DNA of 49,822 bases, taken from Phoronis australis (lineage: Eukaryota > Phoronida > Phoronidae). The notes under the pieces are model-generated. The model was not told the DNA's origin. It saw nothing but the letters and a program-made list of their open reading frames with translations, and ran no database searches. Positions 1 through 9,500 of this stretch are shown here, one piece after another (positions within the stretch are counted from its first letter, which is position 1; every line of letters starts with the position of its first letter). The position numbers and the translations under genes were made by a program. The stretch spans positions 1 to 49,822 of the forward strand of contig NMRA01001141.1 of the NCBI GenBank assembly GCA_002633005.1, written 5' to 3'.

Positions 1-560
1 TCTTCTGTCGACTATTAGGATTTTTGCATAATATTTGTATTATTTTTAAATTGTTACTGCTACCAGTCGATTGAGCTGGTGTTACCTTTGTGTCTATTGG
101 CTTTGTATGGCTTACTGTTAGTTATTATTAATCAGGTTAAAGTCAGTTATTATGAGATTGTTAAATATGCTGTTACATCCTTTTTCTTTGATACAGTTCA
201 TGGTTCCATCTGTTTTATTAACTTTAGAATTTTTGACTTTTTAAACTCGAGTTCCTATTTTTACTCAGGACTGGTGTTGAAAATGCTCGAAGAACAATTG
301 TTTTACATTCCATCAGCCTTCTTGCATAACTTTATATAGTTTGAATTGAGAGCAATTTGTATACTTATGCATTTGTTTTATAATTAATATCAAATATGAA
401 AGTGATTTTTGTTGTTTTCACTTCTGACTTTCCTAATTTTACCCTACAGTCCAATAGACCAAGTAGTGGTGTTTTTCCGAAGTTATTTCAGCTGCAGCGA
501 TCTTGTGTTATTTTTGCAGTTTGTAGTTGGTTATTTTTACCTTGACCTTGTCACTGTATT
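1..560. other. No gene recognised; T-rich flank
   Basis: This stretch is strongly T-rich on the plus strand. The open frame at 79-339 is hydrophobic only because of that composition and has no recognisable domain. I see no repeat that pairs with another part of the window. Confidence 0.5.
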
Positions 561-735
561 TCTAACTTGACTACTGTTCATCCGTGCGCTGGTTGCGTGT
601 CCACACATGGAGTCGCGGTTAAGCCAAGTTCAGAACAAATTCAAGACTAAAGCCCGGTGCTGCGGGCCGTGGAGCAAATATATCTTGCGAGATCATGGTA
701 GCCTGTTGTGAATTTGAGACCATTTCCAAGCAGGT
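560..735 (+). other. Possible first exon of a small unidentified transcript
   Basis: A CpG-richer patch ends in a good splice donor, CAG|GTGAGA, at 732/733. It contains two short open starts: an ATG at 607 (34 codons) and an ATG at 695 that runs open into the donor (13 codons). A matching acceptor, TTTCTGCAG, lies at 1686-1694. No domain can be recognised. It could be the 5' end of a short protein gene or a non-coding RNA. This is inference from splice-like signals only. Confidence 0.2.
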
Positions 736-739
736 GAGA

Positions 740-1690
740 AATGCGCCGTGTGATTGTCGTAAAAACATGAATCTAGTGTTATCAGTGGCATATTGTGAAT
801 GTGGTCTGCCAATTTTGTTTGGCCGACATGCACGTTGATGGCTAATAAATCAAATGTAAAGAACAGGAATCGACGGCATCTTTCCCGCGAAACTAGAAAA
901 CAACTTACTTAACATAATTCACGGACTTGTTAAATCAACTATTTCACACAAATTAATGCGTCCCTCTTATACAACTCTATTGCGCATTCAGTGGTTTTCA
1001 GGGTCGTAGATTTACTATAGACGCAACTTGTACCCGAACAGGAAACCCCTATTTATAGACGTGCTGCGCGCACGCATGGATGCCCTAGGGTTCCGGACCG
1101 GATTCAGTCTCCAAACTCAAGACTCAAACTTTTAAGAGATTTTAAAAGATTTTCGTCTTCTCAAATTCATTTTCGTTGTATTTTAGACTAGTTGCGCTCT
1201 ACACGTACCAAAAAAGGGAAAAGGGGGAGCGTAGCATGCGCAGGCACGGGATGCAAAACAGTGAATTGGTGGTTAAGGAATAGCCCAAGATAACCGCCTT
1301 ATAAGGGGCGTGTGGAAAAACACTTGTGAAGAGGAGTAACGCTGTTTTTTTTCGATCATCATTTTTCGGGAATACACGGGTCTACATTTTCTTTTTTTGG
1401 CATTGGAAATTTTGCCTTGACCGACGAAGTTAACTGGCTCTAATGCTTTAAAGGAAGAATGAGACTCGTCAGGGTCCTGGCACCACGGCTCTACGTTTAT
1501 ACGTTGTCTGTGACTTTATTAGATAAATCTGCATGTGCACGTGTACCTTTCAGATGTTTTGTTATCGTCATTGTTTCGCTAGTGTGTTTAACTATAATCT
1601 GAGTTCAATTGGAGGCTGATTTGATTCTACCTCTTGGTCTACATCAGGCGTATGTACGTCTACTGACTTCGTCATTTATTTGACGTTTCT
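740..1690. other. No gene recognised (possible intron)
   Basis: There is no long open frame and no repeat that I can match elsewhere. If the exon pair at 560-735 and 1695 onward is real, this would be its intron. Confidence 0.4.
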
Positions 1691-1694
1691 GCAG

Positions 1695-1839
1695 GTACTT
1701 TGCCACCATGGCGCAGATTTCATCAACGTGCAATTCGCAGTCAGTTTCGCTACCATTGGGCGGAACGATGCTTAGAGCGTTTGCAATTTCAAATTGGCGC
1801 GGAGGTGATTCAAAGCATACATTTTACGCGTGTTTGTGA
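1695..1839 (+). CDS. Small ORF with near-perfect Kozak start, unidentified
   Basis: The ATG at 1708 sits in GCCACCATGG, an ideal vertebrate-type initiation context, 13 bases after a plausible acceptor (TTTCTGCAG ending 1694). The frame stays open for 43 codons to TGA at 1837-1839. A possible donor, GGAG|GTGATT, near 1804 would let it continue into another exon. The encoded residues start MAQISSTCNS and show no motif that I recognise. It could equally be a chance ORF in an untranslated exon. Only the start context argues for translation. Confidence 0.22.
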
Positions 1840-2800
1840 CAGATCATTCCAGCAATATGTGATGATGCACGTGATCGAATGACTCATTGTGTGGCTCGTC
1901 TTCGATAAACTAAGTTGGGTTCGCTTGATTTCAGTCCTGGGCTCTCGGAACCTGCTTTTTCTTCGCTCTTGCTACATTTAACAATTTGTTTCATAAAAGA
2001 CCATGCTAGTAGTTGTTCAATGTCTTGGTCTTCTTTGAACGCTTTCAGCCTGCTGTTCTCGGAACCACTGACTTTTTCGTCTTCGACATGTTTCCGCTGT
2101 CATATTGCTGATTTCCAGCATGACCAAAAGTTTTAAGTTGTTTTCCACTATTTTTCAAAATTAATCTATCTCTTGTGTTCTCGCTTGAACATTTATTTGT
2201 AAAACTAATTGCGTACTTCTACCAGGTGTGTTTTTGTAGTTCAAGTATAAGAAATTCTTGACATGATGGAACAAACGGCCGTAGATATTCATATCTAAAA
2301 ATGGTGTCTATGGAACAAACCTTGGCAGACACAGGTTACTGTAACATGCAATCACATGCTCGACTGTATATTTAGCTCATGTTGTGAATCAGCACAACAT
2401 GTATGCCTGTTAGTGATTTTTACTTTATTTTTTATATTGCGTTATCTACTTTTGTTATTCAGTTTGCTATTCAGTTCATATCTTTATATGTTAGTGTTTT
2501 CATTTATGTTTTCTTAATTCTTTTGCGGACGTTTTGTGCTATGCTTATGTCTCGCTTGTGTGTTTATTTGTTTTCATTTGTCTTGGAGTTTTTCTTGTAT
2601 TACCTGTACTTTTTTGAGCTTAATATAAAAGCAAAAACTAAGAGCACTTTTACGCGCTTGAAACCTTTATCGGTTATAAGGAAGACTTGAAATACGAAGG
2701 AAGTACCTATTAAACATATCAGATCAAAACAGAGTACAATTTACTGTGTACAAAAACCACTGAAACGCGCACGATGTTCTCTTCGTTCTGGATCAGTGAG
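1840..2800. other. No gene recognised; T-rich
   Basis: The open frames at 1915-2136 and 2403-2690 encode Phe/Leu/Ser-rich strings expected from a T-rich strand. They show no domain and no splice context, so I do not call them. Confidence 0.45.
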
Positions 2801-2814
2801 TAGCAAACGATCGA

Positions 2815-2933
2815 CTAGAGATAATTTATATAAATTGACGGAAATTTTCACAATTGAAGACGAAAATAGATAGTTCCCGTCCGTCTGTTCGTCGCCGTCC
2901 ATGTCCGCCAGAGTGTTAGTTTCATCAGTTTTG
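2815..2933 (+). CDS. Possible promoter and first coding exon, unidentified
   Basis: A TATA-like stretch (TTTATATAAATT near 2826) is followed about 70 bases on by an ATG at 2901. The frame runs 11 codons (MSARVLVSSVL, signal- or transit-peptide-like) straight into an excellent donor, TTG|GTAAGTTT, at 2933/2934, phase 0. This arrangement is typical of a first coding exon, but I could not find a following exon. It could be a chance combination. Confidence 0.25.
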
Positions 2934-2939
2934 GTAAGT

Positions 2940-3560
2940 TTTGAATGAAAATTTTGATCTATTGAAATATCAATATGCCGATAGTTTCATGGGAATGGTA
3001 ATACATACAAAAATAAATCATTTGGTGTCCAATCCTATTGCTTGTCCATGATTTTGTGGCCTAGATTTTTCTTGACACTCGGCTCCCGGCCGAGTCAGTC
3101 GAGTTCACCACACACTTGACGCGTAACCCGTTCGCTAAATATTTGTATTTACAGAACGAGGCACGCCTGAGATGTTAGTTTCAATTGGAACACAAGTTTG
3201 CCTAAGTTTTAAAAATCAGAAACCTTACCTTTGCTTTGGGCTGTGATACAGTCAGTGTGCCAGACCAAAGATAGTGATAGTGACCGTGACGTGACCACCG
3301 TCCGACCTTAGTCAGAGACGATGAAGCTCCTATCGGTGCTGGAAGCTGGAAATACACACTGATTCAAATATCAAAGTCATGTTATTAACCTTAGAAGCCG
3401 TCGGTGTCTTTAATTCCTTCTAAGTTAAGCAAATACTCCTGAAAAATCGAACTTTTTAGACCTTCGTTAAGTTGCCCAAATCACCAACGCCTAAGGCCAG
3501 TAGAGACTGTGGTCAATGTCCATAGTGAGCCTATTAATAATAATTACTCTCTGTACTAAT
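2940..3560. other. No gene recognised
   Basis: No ORF of note, no structural RNA and no repeat with a partner elsewhere in the window. Confidence 0.4.
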
Positions 3561-3568
3561 GTTTGTAA

Positions 3569-3735
3569 TGTTGTGAAAGTGCTTCCGGTGTTCAAGTCAT
3601 GTATGAGCCTCTGTTAGCCACTCGCTAACGGGCAATTGCCTATTAATTAGCTGAATGGTTAGCACGCTCGCCGGTTAAATCGGGGTTGCTGGTTCGATTC
3701 CCAAGGTCGGGCAATCTCGGCTATTACAATTGACA
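3569..3735 (+). repeat. TRIM 5' LTR containing tRNA-like sequence
   Basis: The A box TAGCTGAATGG is at 3648-3658 and the B box GGTTCGATTCC, a consensus match, is at 3691-3701. They are 32 bases apart, the normal tRNA spacing. The D-arm GCT/AGC pairing is present and the anticodon stem is decayed. The LTR ends with four extra bases relative to its partner (CTATTACAATTGACA versus CTATTACGACA). Confidence 0.65.
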
Positions 3736-3752
3736 TGGTCGGCAGGAGGACC
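3736..3752 (+). other. TRIM primer binding site
   Basis: TGGTCGGCAGGAGGACC directly abuts the 5' LTR. It begins with TGG, complementary to a tRNA CCA end. By recall it resembles a diverged tRNA-Leu PBS (TGGTGTCAGGAGTGG), the same tRNA suggested for the Ty3/gypsy element at 19442. Confidence 0.5.
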
Positions 3753-3795
3753 TTAAAGCGAGGCAATCTTGGGGTTCATCTGTCGGGCGGCTATT

Positions 3796-3884
3796 CTGGG
3801 AGGTAAAAATCCAAGAGTAAAATCTTGTGACGTAGTCCAGGAGTAAAATCCTGTGATGAACACAGGAGTAGAATTCTGTGTTCA
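3796..3884 (+). repeat. Tandem hairpins with conserved GTARAA loop inside the TRIM
   Basis: Three consecutive 25-26 base units each form a perfect or near-perfect hairpin: CAAGA-GTAAAA-TCTTG (3812-3827), CAGGA-GTAAAA-TCCTG (3838-3853), and an 11-bp stem with one G-T pair around GTAGAA (3857-3884). A weaker fourth unit (TGGG...ATCCA) precedes them near 3797-3812. The stem bases change together while the loop stays constant. Confidence 0.65.
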
Positions 3885-3910
3885 CTTGCCAGGTGGCGCG
3901 CTTGTTCATA

Positions 3911-3923
3911 GGAAAGGGGGAAA
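3911..3923 (+). other. TRIM polypurine tract
   Basis: The sequence AGGAAAGGGGGAA immediately precedes the 3' LTR, where plus-strand priming by a polypurine tract is expected. Confidence 0.5.
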
Positions 3924-4082
3924 TGTTGTGAAATGTGCTTCCGGTGAATCATATTATATGAGCCTCTGTTAGCTGCTCGCTAATGGGCAATTGCCTATTA
4001 GCTGAATGGTTAGCACGCTCGCCGGTTAAACCGAGGTCGCTGGTTCGATTCCTGAGGTCGGGCAATCTCGGCTATTACGACA
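3924..4082 (+). repeat. TRIM 3' LTR containing tRNA-like sequence
   Basis: The second copy of the LTR has its A box at 3999-4009 and B box at 4042-4052, again 32 bases apart. The anticodon-stem region here pairs slightly better (CTCG/CGAG) than in the first LTR. GTAA follows at 4083-4086. Confidence 0.65.
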
Positions 4083-4140
4083 GTAATGTCATCAATAACA
4101 GTGTTCTCCCTGACCGCTTTTAACGTGTCGCAGCATCCTG

Positions 4141-4260
4141 TTTTGCCAAACGCGCGTCCTGTTTAAATGTCCCGCGTCCTGTTTAAAAGTTTCACCACCA
4201 GTTTAAAAATTTCATGACCGGTTTAAAAAATGGGGACCAGTTCGTAAATAAGGCGTCATC
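4141..4260 (+). repeat. 20-bp minisatellite (about six units)
   Basis: GTTTAAA recurs at exactly 4161, 4181, 4201 and 4221, with decayed units before (4141) and after (4241). The shared unit is roughly (C)GTTTAAAA plus 11 variable bases. It starts shortly downstream of the TRIM. Confidence 0.6.
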
Positions 4261-4299
4261 ATCGTTTAAAATAAGGTCTTCACTAGTTCAAATTACGCT

Positions 4300-4700
4300 T
4301 GACAGCAACAGGTCATAGCCCTTTGAAACTGAATAAAGGCTCCGTGGTGAGTTGCCGAAAGCCTAACCACCGATCTCACTCAAGCGGCAGACCGGGCCGC
4401 TAGGCTATTTATGGTGCAAGGCGGCTTGTAAATAATCTCTCAATCATCTTTTCAATTCATCTCAGACAACTAGTCATAGTCATTTGAATTTAAACAAAGG
4501 CCTAGTGCCATCTATAAGCCTAATTCACTAGGCCTACCTGCTCAGTGGAGGTGCAGTCCGGCACGACAGTCGCTGATTGTTACGTTAGTCCTAATCGCTT
4601 TTGTAGTCATCTTTTGTTTTCGGCAGACAACTGATCACATAACCCTTTGAAAATTATTTAGACTCAATGGTTAGTTCTGCGAAGTCTAGCTAGTCAGCAG
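4300..4700 (+). repeat. 160-bp tandem repeat, about 2.5 decayed units
   Basis: The anchor TCATAnnCnTTTGAA occurs at 4313, 4473 and 4634, a period of about 160 bases. It is followed each time by a variant of AAGGCnnnGTG and AAGCCTAA. The units are heavily diverged from each other. No coding content is seen. Confidence 0.45.
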
Positions 4701-5088
4701 AAACACCTTTGCATAGGAGTTTTTACAACAGCCGTCTTTTGGGTGGCCAAAATTTTATTTTCGTAGTGCATTTTTCAATATTCCTTGGGCCCCACGACAT
4801 TACCAGCACCAGTCCCAACAAAACTGCAGACGCTTTGATGACTGTCATTGGTTGTTGTTTGGTTATTTCTCACTTAGATGAACATTATTGGTTACTTTTG
4901 GTGCCACCGGTCCATCGAGAGCACGGAATTCATCTCATTGCCTTATAAGGAGTATTATATTTGTGAGCGTACTCCTTCTGAAAATCTGCCTAACAGTTCG
5001 CAACAACTTCGTTTGCGGGCGTGCGTCACATTTCCGGTTTTGGGGGAGTAATCAGAGATTTGGGACAGCTAGTGATGTCGCTGGGTAA
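4700..5088. other. No gene recognised
   Basis: Open frames at 4709-4948 and 4888-5088 overlap in different frames and show no recognisable domain. Confidence 0.35.
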
Positions 5089-5219
5089 AGTTCAAAACAT
5101 ATGTCTCGCTTTGAGAAATTGTAGCCAAAATCACGTGCTCTCATTGAAAATATATGGTGATATCTCATGCAATCTCGCAAAGTCTTGTTTTCCTTGCTTG
5201 GTCCTTACGTTATTGAACT
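5089..5219 (-). mobile_element. MITE family M1, copy 1
   Basis: This is a reverse-orientation copy of the roughly 130-bp element also seen at 14068-14194 and 27564-27702. Shared blocks include the GTTCAATAAC-type terminus and the core AAGACTTTGCGAGATTGC...GAGATATC. The terminal inverted repeats are decayed in this copy. Confidence 0.55.
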
Positions 5220-6511
5220 CTATCCTGGCTTCCGTTACCGATTGACATGCGCATTCTACATACTTAGTAATGTCATCTGCCGTGGGAAGGCATAGAAGGA
5301 CTGCTAAGGATTATTTTGAAAACGGAGAGATATTTCGGATACTGATGTTGACTCAGATGCAGACAGATAATCCAGATCGGGATGGTGGTGATAATGCCGT
5401 GCTCAGTCAAAGAATCGCAAATTTCCATGTTATGAACAGTGGACCGAATTTTTGCTGACAACATCCGACATCGGCATTCTTAGTCTTACAATTCTCTCCA
5501 ACTTGAGTTGAGAATAGATGGTTCTCAGCTAGAACATTGAGTTTGTGACAATCGAGAAAATTATGTAAATTCCATAGTTGCAAGCTTTTGACAGCCCAGT
5601 CAACATCTTTTTAGAAATATTGGTTTTTGTCAACAGGCCTAACACTCCCGTCCAAGTAAATGGAAAACACACGTGGATCGTTTTGTTTGTAAAACTCTAC
5701 CTAATTTGTATTCATTGGAGGGATATTGTGCAATTTTTTGCAAGAATTCTAATAGTGCAGAAGTTTAAGGTTGTATCAACTTCAAAACATCGGATTCAAA
5801 CAAAAAAAATGCAGGCTGAGGTATTGACCCTCAGAATGCTGTGGACGACATTGGACTGAGAGAAAACATAGACTTGCTGCCAAGACATAAAATTGCGACT
5901 GGCTTTAAAGAGTAACTTCACTTGTCCTGTCTACTTCGTGGGAAAAGTTTACTTTATCTTAAACTTTTTGGACTTCGTTGACATTGAAATCATAAGTATT
6001 GAGTAAAATATTTCATTCTGTTTCAAACACGTCTGTAGGAGTGTAGACTTCCATTTCAAAGTTGTCAACTAAACAAATGGGTTATGTGATATGTTTGTAC
6101 ATAAGTCCACCTTTTAAAAATAAAAAGTTGAACAAACCGTTATTTGTTTGCAATACTGTGCATTACTGTTAAAGTGGGTGGGTAAAAATAAGGTGCACAC
6201 TAGCCTACGGAGAACGTTGACCACTGTGCGGTTCCGGCATGTTTGTTGCAGTTTTTACGCATGCGACCCGTTTAGATATTCAGATGTGGAGAACACTGAA
6301 TAGTGATTGACTGAAAACCGTTGCTCGACAAAACATCAAGCAAAGCTAGTACATTCGAGTAGAACTGGTTTACGGCTGGATGCCACCAAATTTTTGTCTC
6401 CATTTAACTGTCAGTTACCTGTTGGTGTAGTCTCTAACACCAGTGACACCCTTGACGATTACTTTTGAAACACGTTGTTCCTCAGGTTCTTGACCTACGT
6501 TCCCCTTGCAG
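5220..6511. other. Upstream region of AIMP1, no coding gene recognised
   Basis: ORFs at 5270-5464 (both strands) and 5578-5859 show no recognisable domain. Because the AIMP1 start codon lies three bases after a splice acceptor, an untranslated first exon and the promoter must lie somewhere upstream, probably in this stretch. I cannot place the start site. Confidence 0.4.
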
Positions 6512-6514
6512 AAA

Positions 6515-9500
6515 ATGGCCTCCCAGAATGTTTTACAACGTTTACAACAGAGGGCAGAAGCAGCAGAAGCACTGTTATCCACCTTAAAAAAACAGCTCAA
6601 TGTAATTAGATCCTCCACTCAGGCTAATGGTCTAATAGGTATGTTGACCTTGAAGTATTGCTGCAGATTGGTTCTCTCATCTATCCATACTTTCTAATTT
6701 CTCAATACAGTACTCCTTGCTCAAAAATCTCTATGGCATATTATTGATAAAAAGTTACTGAAGGTGGCACTGTGTATCAGGCAAGACCATGCCATTGGTT
6801 TTCAGCACTTAAACATTTTATTAGATTTCTTTGGTCCTGCGTATGAGGACCGACCTATAGATGTAGTAAAATCTATCACAGTGAAGACTGTCTATAACAT
6901 TTCAACACTGAATTCTTCCCAGGTATATAGTATTAGCTGAAAATAGGAAAAGTAAAAGTTACCTTGAATGTAGAATTATTGTGTTATTGCTATTAAATCT
7001 AGATACACGTGCATGCGCGGCTGAGGAGGCCCGGCTGCGTGATGAAAACGAGGCTCTGAGGCAGGAGGTGGCAGCCATGAAAGAGAGGCTAAACCTTGCA
7101 GAAGTCATGAATGGCAGTAAGTAGCTTACAGTAAAGTTCGAGTCATGTCTTTAACTAAAAATGGAAGGTTACAAACTGCAACGTTGGTATTCATGCCAGA
7201 ATTTAGAACCCAGAATTTAGAAGCCAGTCACAATTATCGCCATTTTCACTTGTGTAAGGAATCAAAGGTTGCTGCTACTGTAAAATCCTGTATTTTATGA
7301 CCTGGCCTTATCTTTGAATAAAAGGCCTTGGCAGTCATTATTTTACTTGTGTTTTCTGCCAATCAGCCGTGACTCAGTGCAATGCTAAGCACTGAAAGTA
7401 ACTACTGTAACCTTTGACTAAAATCATTCCTTAAAAATAATGGTAAATGAAAAATGGTTTTACACGTACTTCAGATATTAATGGCCACTAGGTGGGGTGG
7501 TGATCAGGATATTTCAAAGAATCCAGGTTAACTTATACACTCCCTCGTCTCTGATCATGACACTGACATTCTTCCAAAACGAAATCCAATTAGCCTCCAG
7601 GAGAACTAAAAGAACCAAGGAGTCTATTTGAGGTCGAGAAGAGTGAGGATACAAGTTGTACAGGGTTTGTAATTACCTGATCAGCACTCCACCTAGTGGT
7701 CATTTGTTTCTGAGGATGACTGCTGTAAGAAGCCAAAACTGTCAAATGTAATATGCACATAACTAATTGTGTATGAAGAGTTCAATTTTACTGTTTTTTT
7801 CACACCCAAGACCCTCGATATCTTGGTACTGGAGCGAAATACCCACTCCATTTTCCTCTGAAAAATCACACAAAATTGTCCTCATCAGGACCCTTACAAT
7901 GATTCAAAATTCCTGTCACAACTAGAATCACATTTAACTCGCTCAATTCCTCAAATTCACAGTGTTTGGGAGATTTCCCTTCACTCAAAAAATTCCCGTC
8001 AGAAGGCACACGTGCCTTTCCTCTCGAGTAAGCGAGGGCTCTGACATCACTAAGAATTTGACAAATAATCCACTGCTTGGGAACATGTTTCTTTGAACGG
8101 AATATTTATGTACCTTTTTGGGGTTAACATTGCCTGAGCTTGAGAGACAAGCAAAGAAAGGACAGACAACTTGTTTTTTCTCTTAATTTTTTTGTTTTGT
8201 TTTTTGTTCTATTTCAAGGGAGAGGTGTGCCGCAAATTGTGTGTTTTGTACACTTTTGAACATAGTGATAACTGTGAACAGTCCCTTACACTTTTCTGTG
8301 AAATGTAGACTCGACTGTTGGTTACAGTAATTTTCCAGCCTGTTTTGTTGGCGCATTATCACACCATTCTCTGTTTGCCAATAGGCTTTGACATACGGTT
8401 TTATAAAATTTAATTCAATTCAACCTAAACGTCACAAAGGCATCTGTTGCTCTCCACACACTTTTCTGGACAACCTGTTCAGAGCAGTCATCAGTTTTTA
8501 ACTCATATTTTAATACATAAACGTTCATAATTGTAATGCTGTAAATCAATGTGTTGATATGGTGTAAGTAGGAATTATTAATCGTTCCGTGTGCAGTGTG
8601 CAGGTCTTATCGCATTACCCATTGTTAAGTCTGAAGAGATCTCTGTCCCGACTGCAGAGGCTCAAACCTGGGACTTTGTGCTAACCTTGAATAAAGTGGT
8701 ACCAACACATGAATTTCTACAGAGGAATGTGATTGTTTGTAGTGCAGTCACTTTTAAAATGAATCAAGAAGTTGCTAACGCTGTGTTCCAGTAAAACAAG
8801 TGTCTGTGCCCATATCTGCCACAACGGCTGTGAAAGTGGATGCTCCAGCAAAGAGTAATGTTGTGGAGACTAACACTGTTGTAAAAAATGACACTGGAAG
8901 TCAACCTGCTGAGAAAAACAACAAAAAATCACATCCCCAGAAACAGCCAAAGAAGGAGGCAAAGGAAAAGAAAGGTGAATAATAAAACTGCGTTTGTTTC
9001 TGTTGAAAGGTTATTCCTTCTCTAATTCCTATTTTCCCGAAACTTGGAAACGTTGAAATAAGCATGTTTTCTCTCAACCCAACTTGTTTCTACCATGAAA
9101 TTGAGTTCACGGGATAGATGACTGGCAAGGCTGTTGCCACAAGTGGCCCGCTGTTAGAAATGTTGGCCAAATGCCAAAAAATGTTTTGCCATTTTGACAC
9201 TCATTTTTACTTGCCAGTACCCTGAACTGTCTGTTTGAGGGTGGAAGTTATTTTCCCCACTCTGTAGGGAGGTTTGAGGCATGCTTTTTTGCTTGGTTTA
9301 TAACTTACATTTTAGATGCTGATTAAAGAGGAAATGGAACTTAGCTGACCAAAAAGGGAAATCAATAATTAGAACGTGGCATCTGACCCCTACAAAATGG
9401 TGGATTTCTAGGAATGTCAAAAGTATTAGTTTCAGATGGTCAAACCTCACTGGACAAGCTACATTTCTATAAAACCATACTTGTATGTGTATGAGGTTTT

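Larger units (their letters stand above)
3569..4082 (+). mobile_element. TRIM-type miniature LTR retrotransposon with tRNA-like LTRs
   Basis: Two direct repeats of 167 and 159 bp (3569-3735 and 3924-4082, by eye roughly 85% identical) flank a 188-bp non-coding middle. The repeats begin TGTTGTGAAA and end in GACA, so they have canonical TG...CA ends. The base after the first repeat starts a TGG primer-binding-site-like stretch (3736). A purine tract (AGGAAAGGGGGAAA) lies directly before the second. The four bases GTAA occur on both outer flanks (3565-3568 and 4083-4086), as a target-site duplication would. There is no gag or pol. These are the hallmarks of a terminal-repeat retrotransposon in miniature. 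Each LTR also contains tRNA-like A and B boxes. The alternative is a tandemly duplicated tRNA-SINE, but that would not explain the PBS, polypurine tract and TSD together. Confidence 0.72.

Noticed and set aside
79-2690. Hydrophobic plus-strand ORFs at 79-339, 1915-2136 and 2403-2690
   Set aside because: They follow from T-rich composition (Phe/Leu/Ser/Tyr), with no domain, no start context and no splice support.
3650-4055. Two functional tRNA genes at about 3641-3715 and 3992-4066
   Set aside because: A and B boxes match, but the acceptor and T stems do not pair and the anticodon stem is decayed. They lie inside LTR-like repeats, so they are tRNA-like promoters rather than tRNA genes.
5578-6697. 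TBCK-like or other head-to-head neighbour of AIMP1
   Set aside because: In vertebrates TBCK lies beside AIMP1, but no segment here resembles it on either strand.
8015-8045. CACGTG-containing palindrome (GGCACACGTGCC) in an AIMP1 intron
   Set aside because: It is short, isolated and not a perfect palindrome. Such E-boxes are expected by chance.
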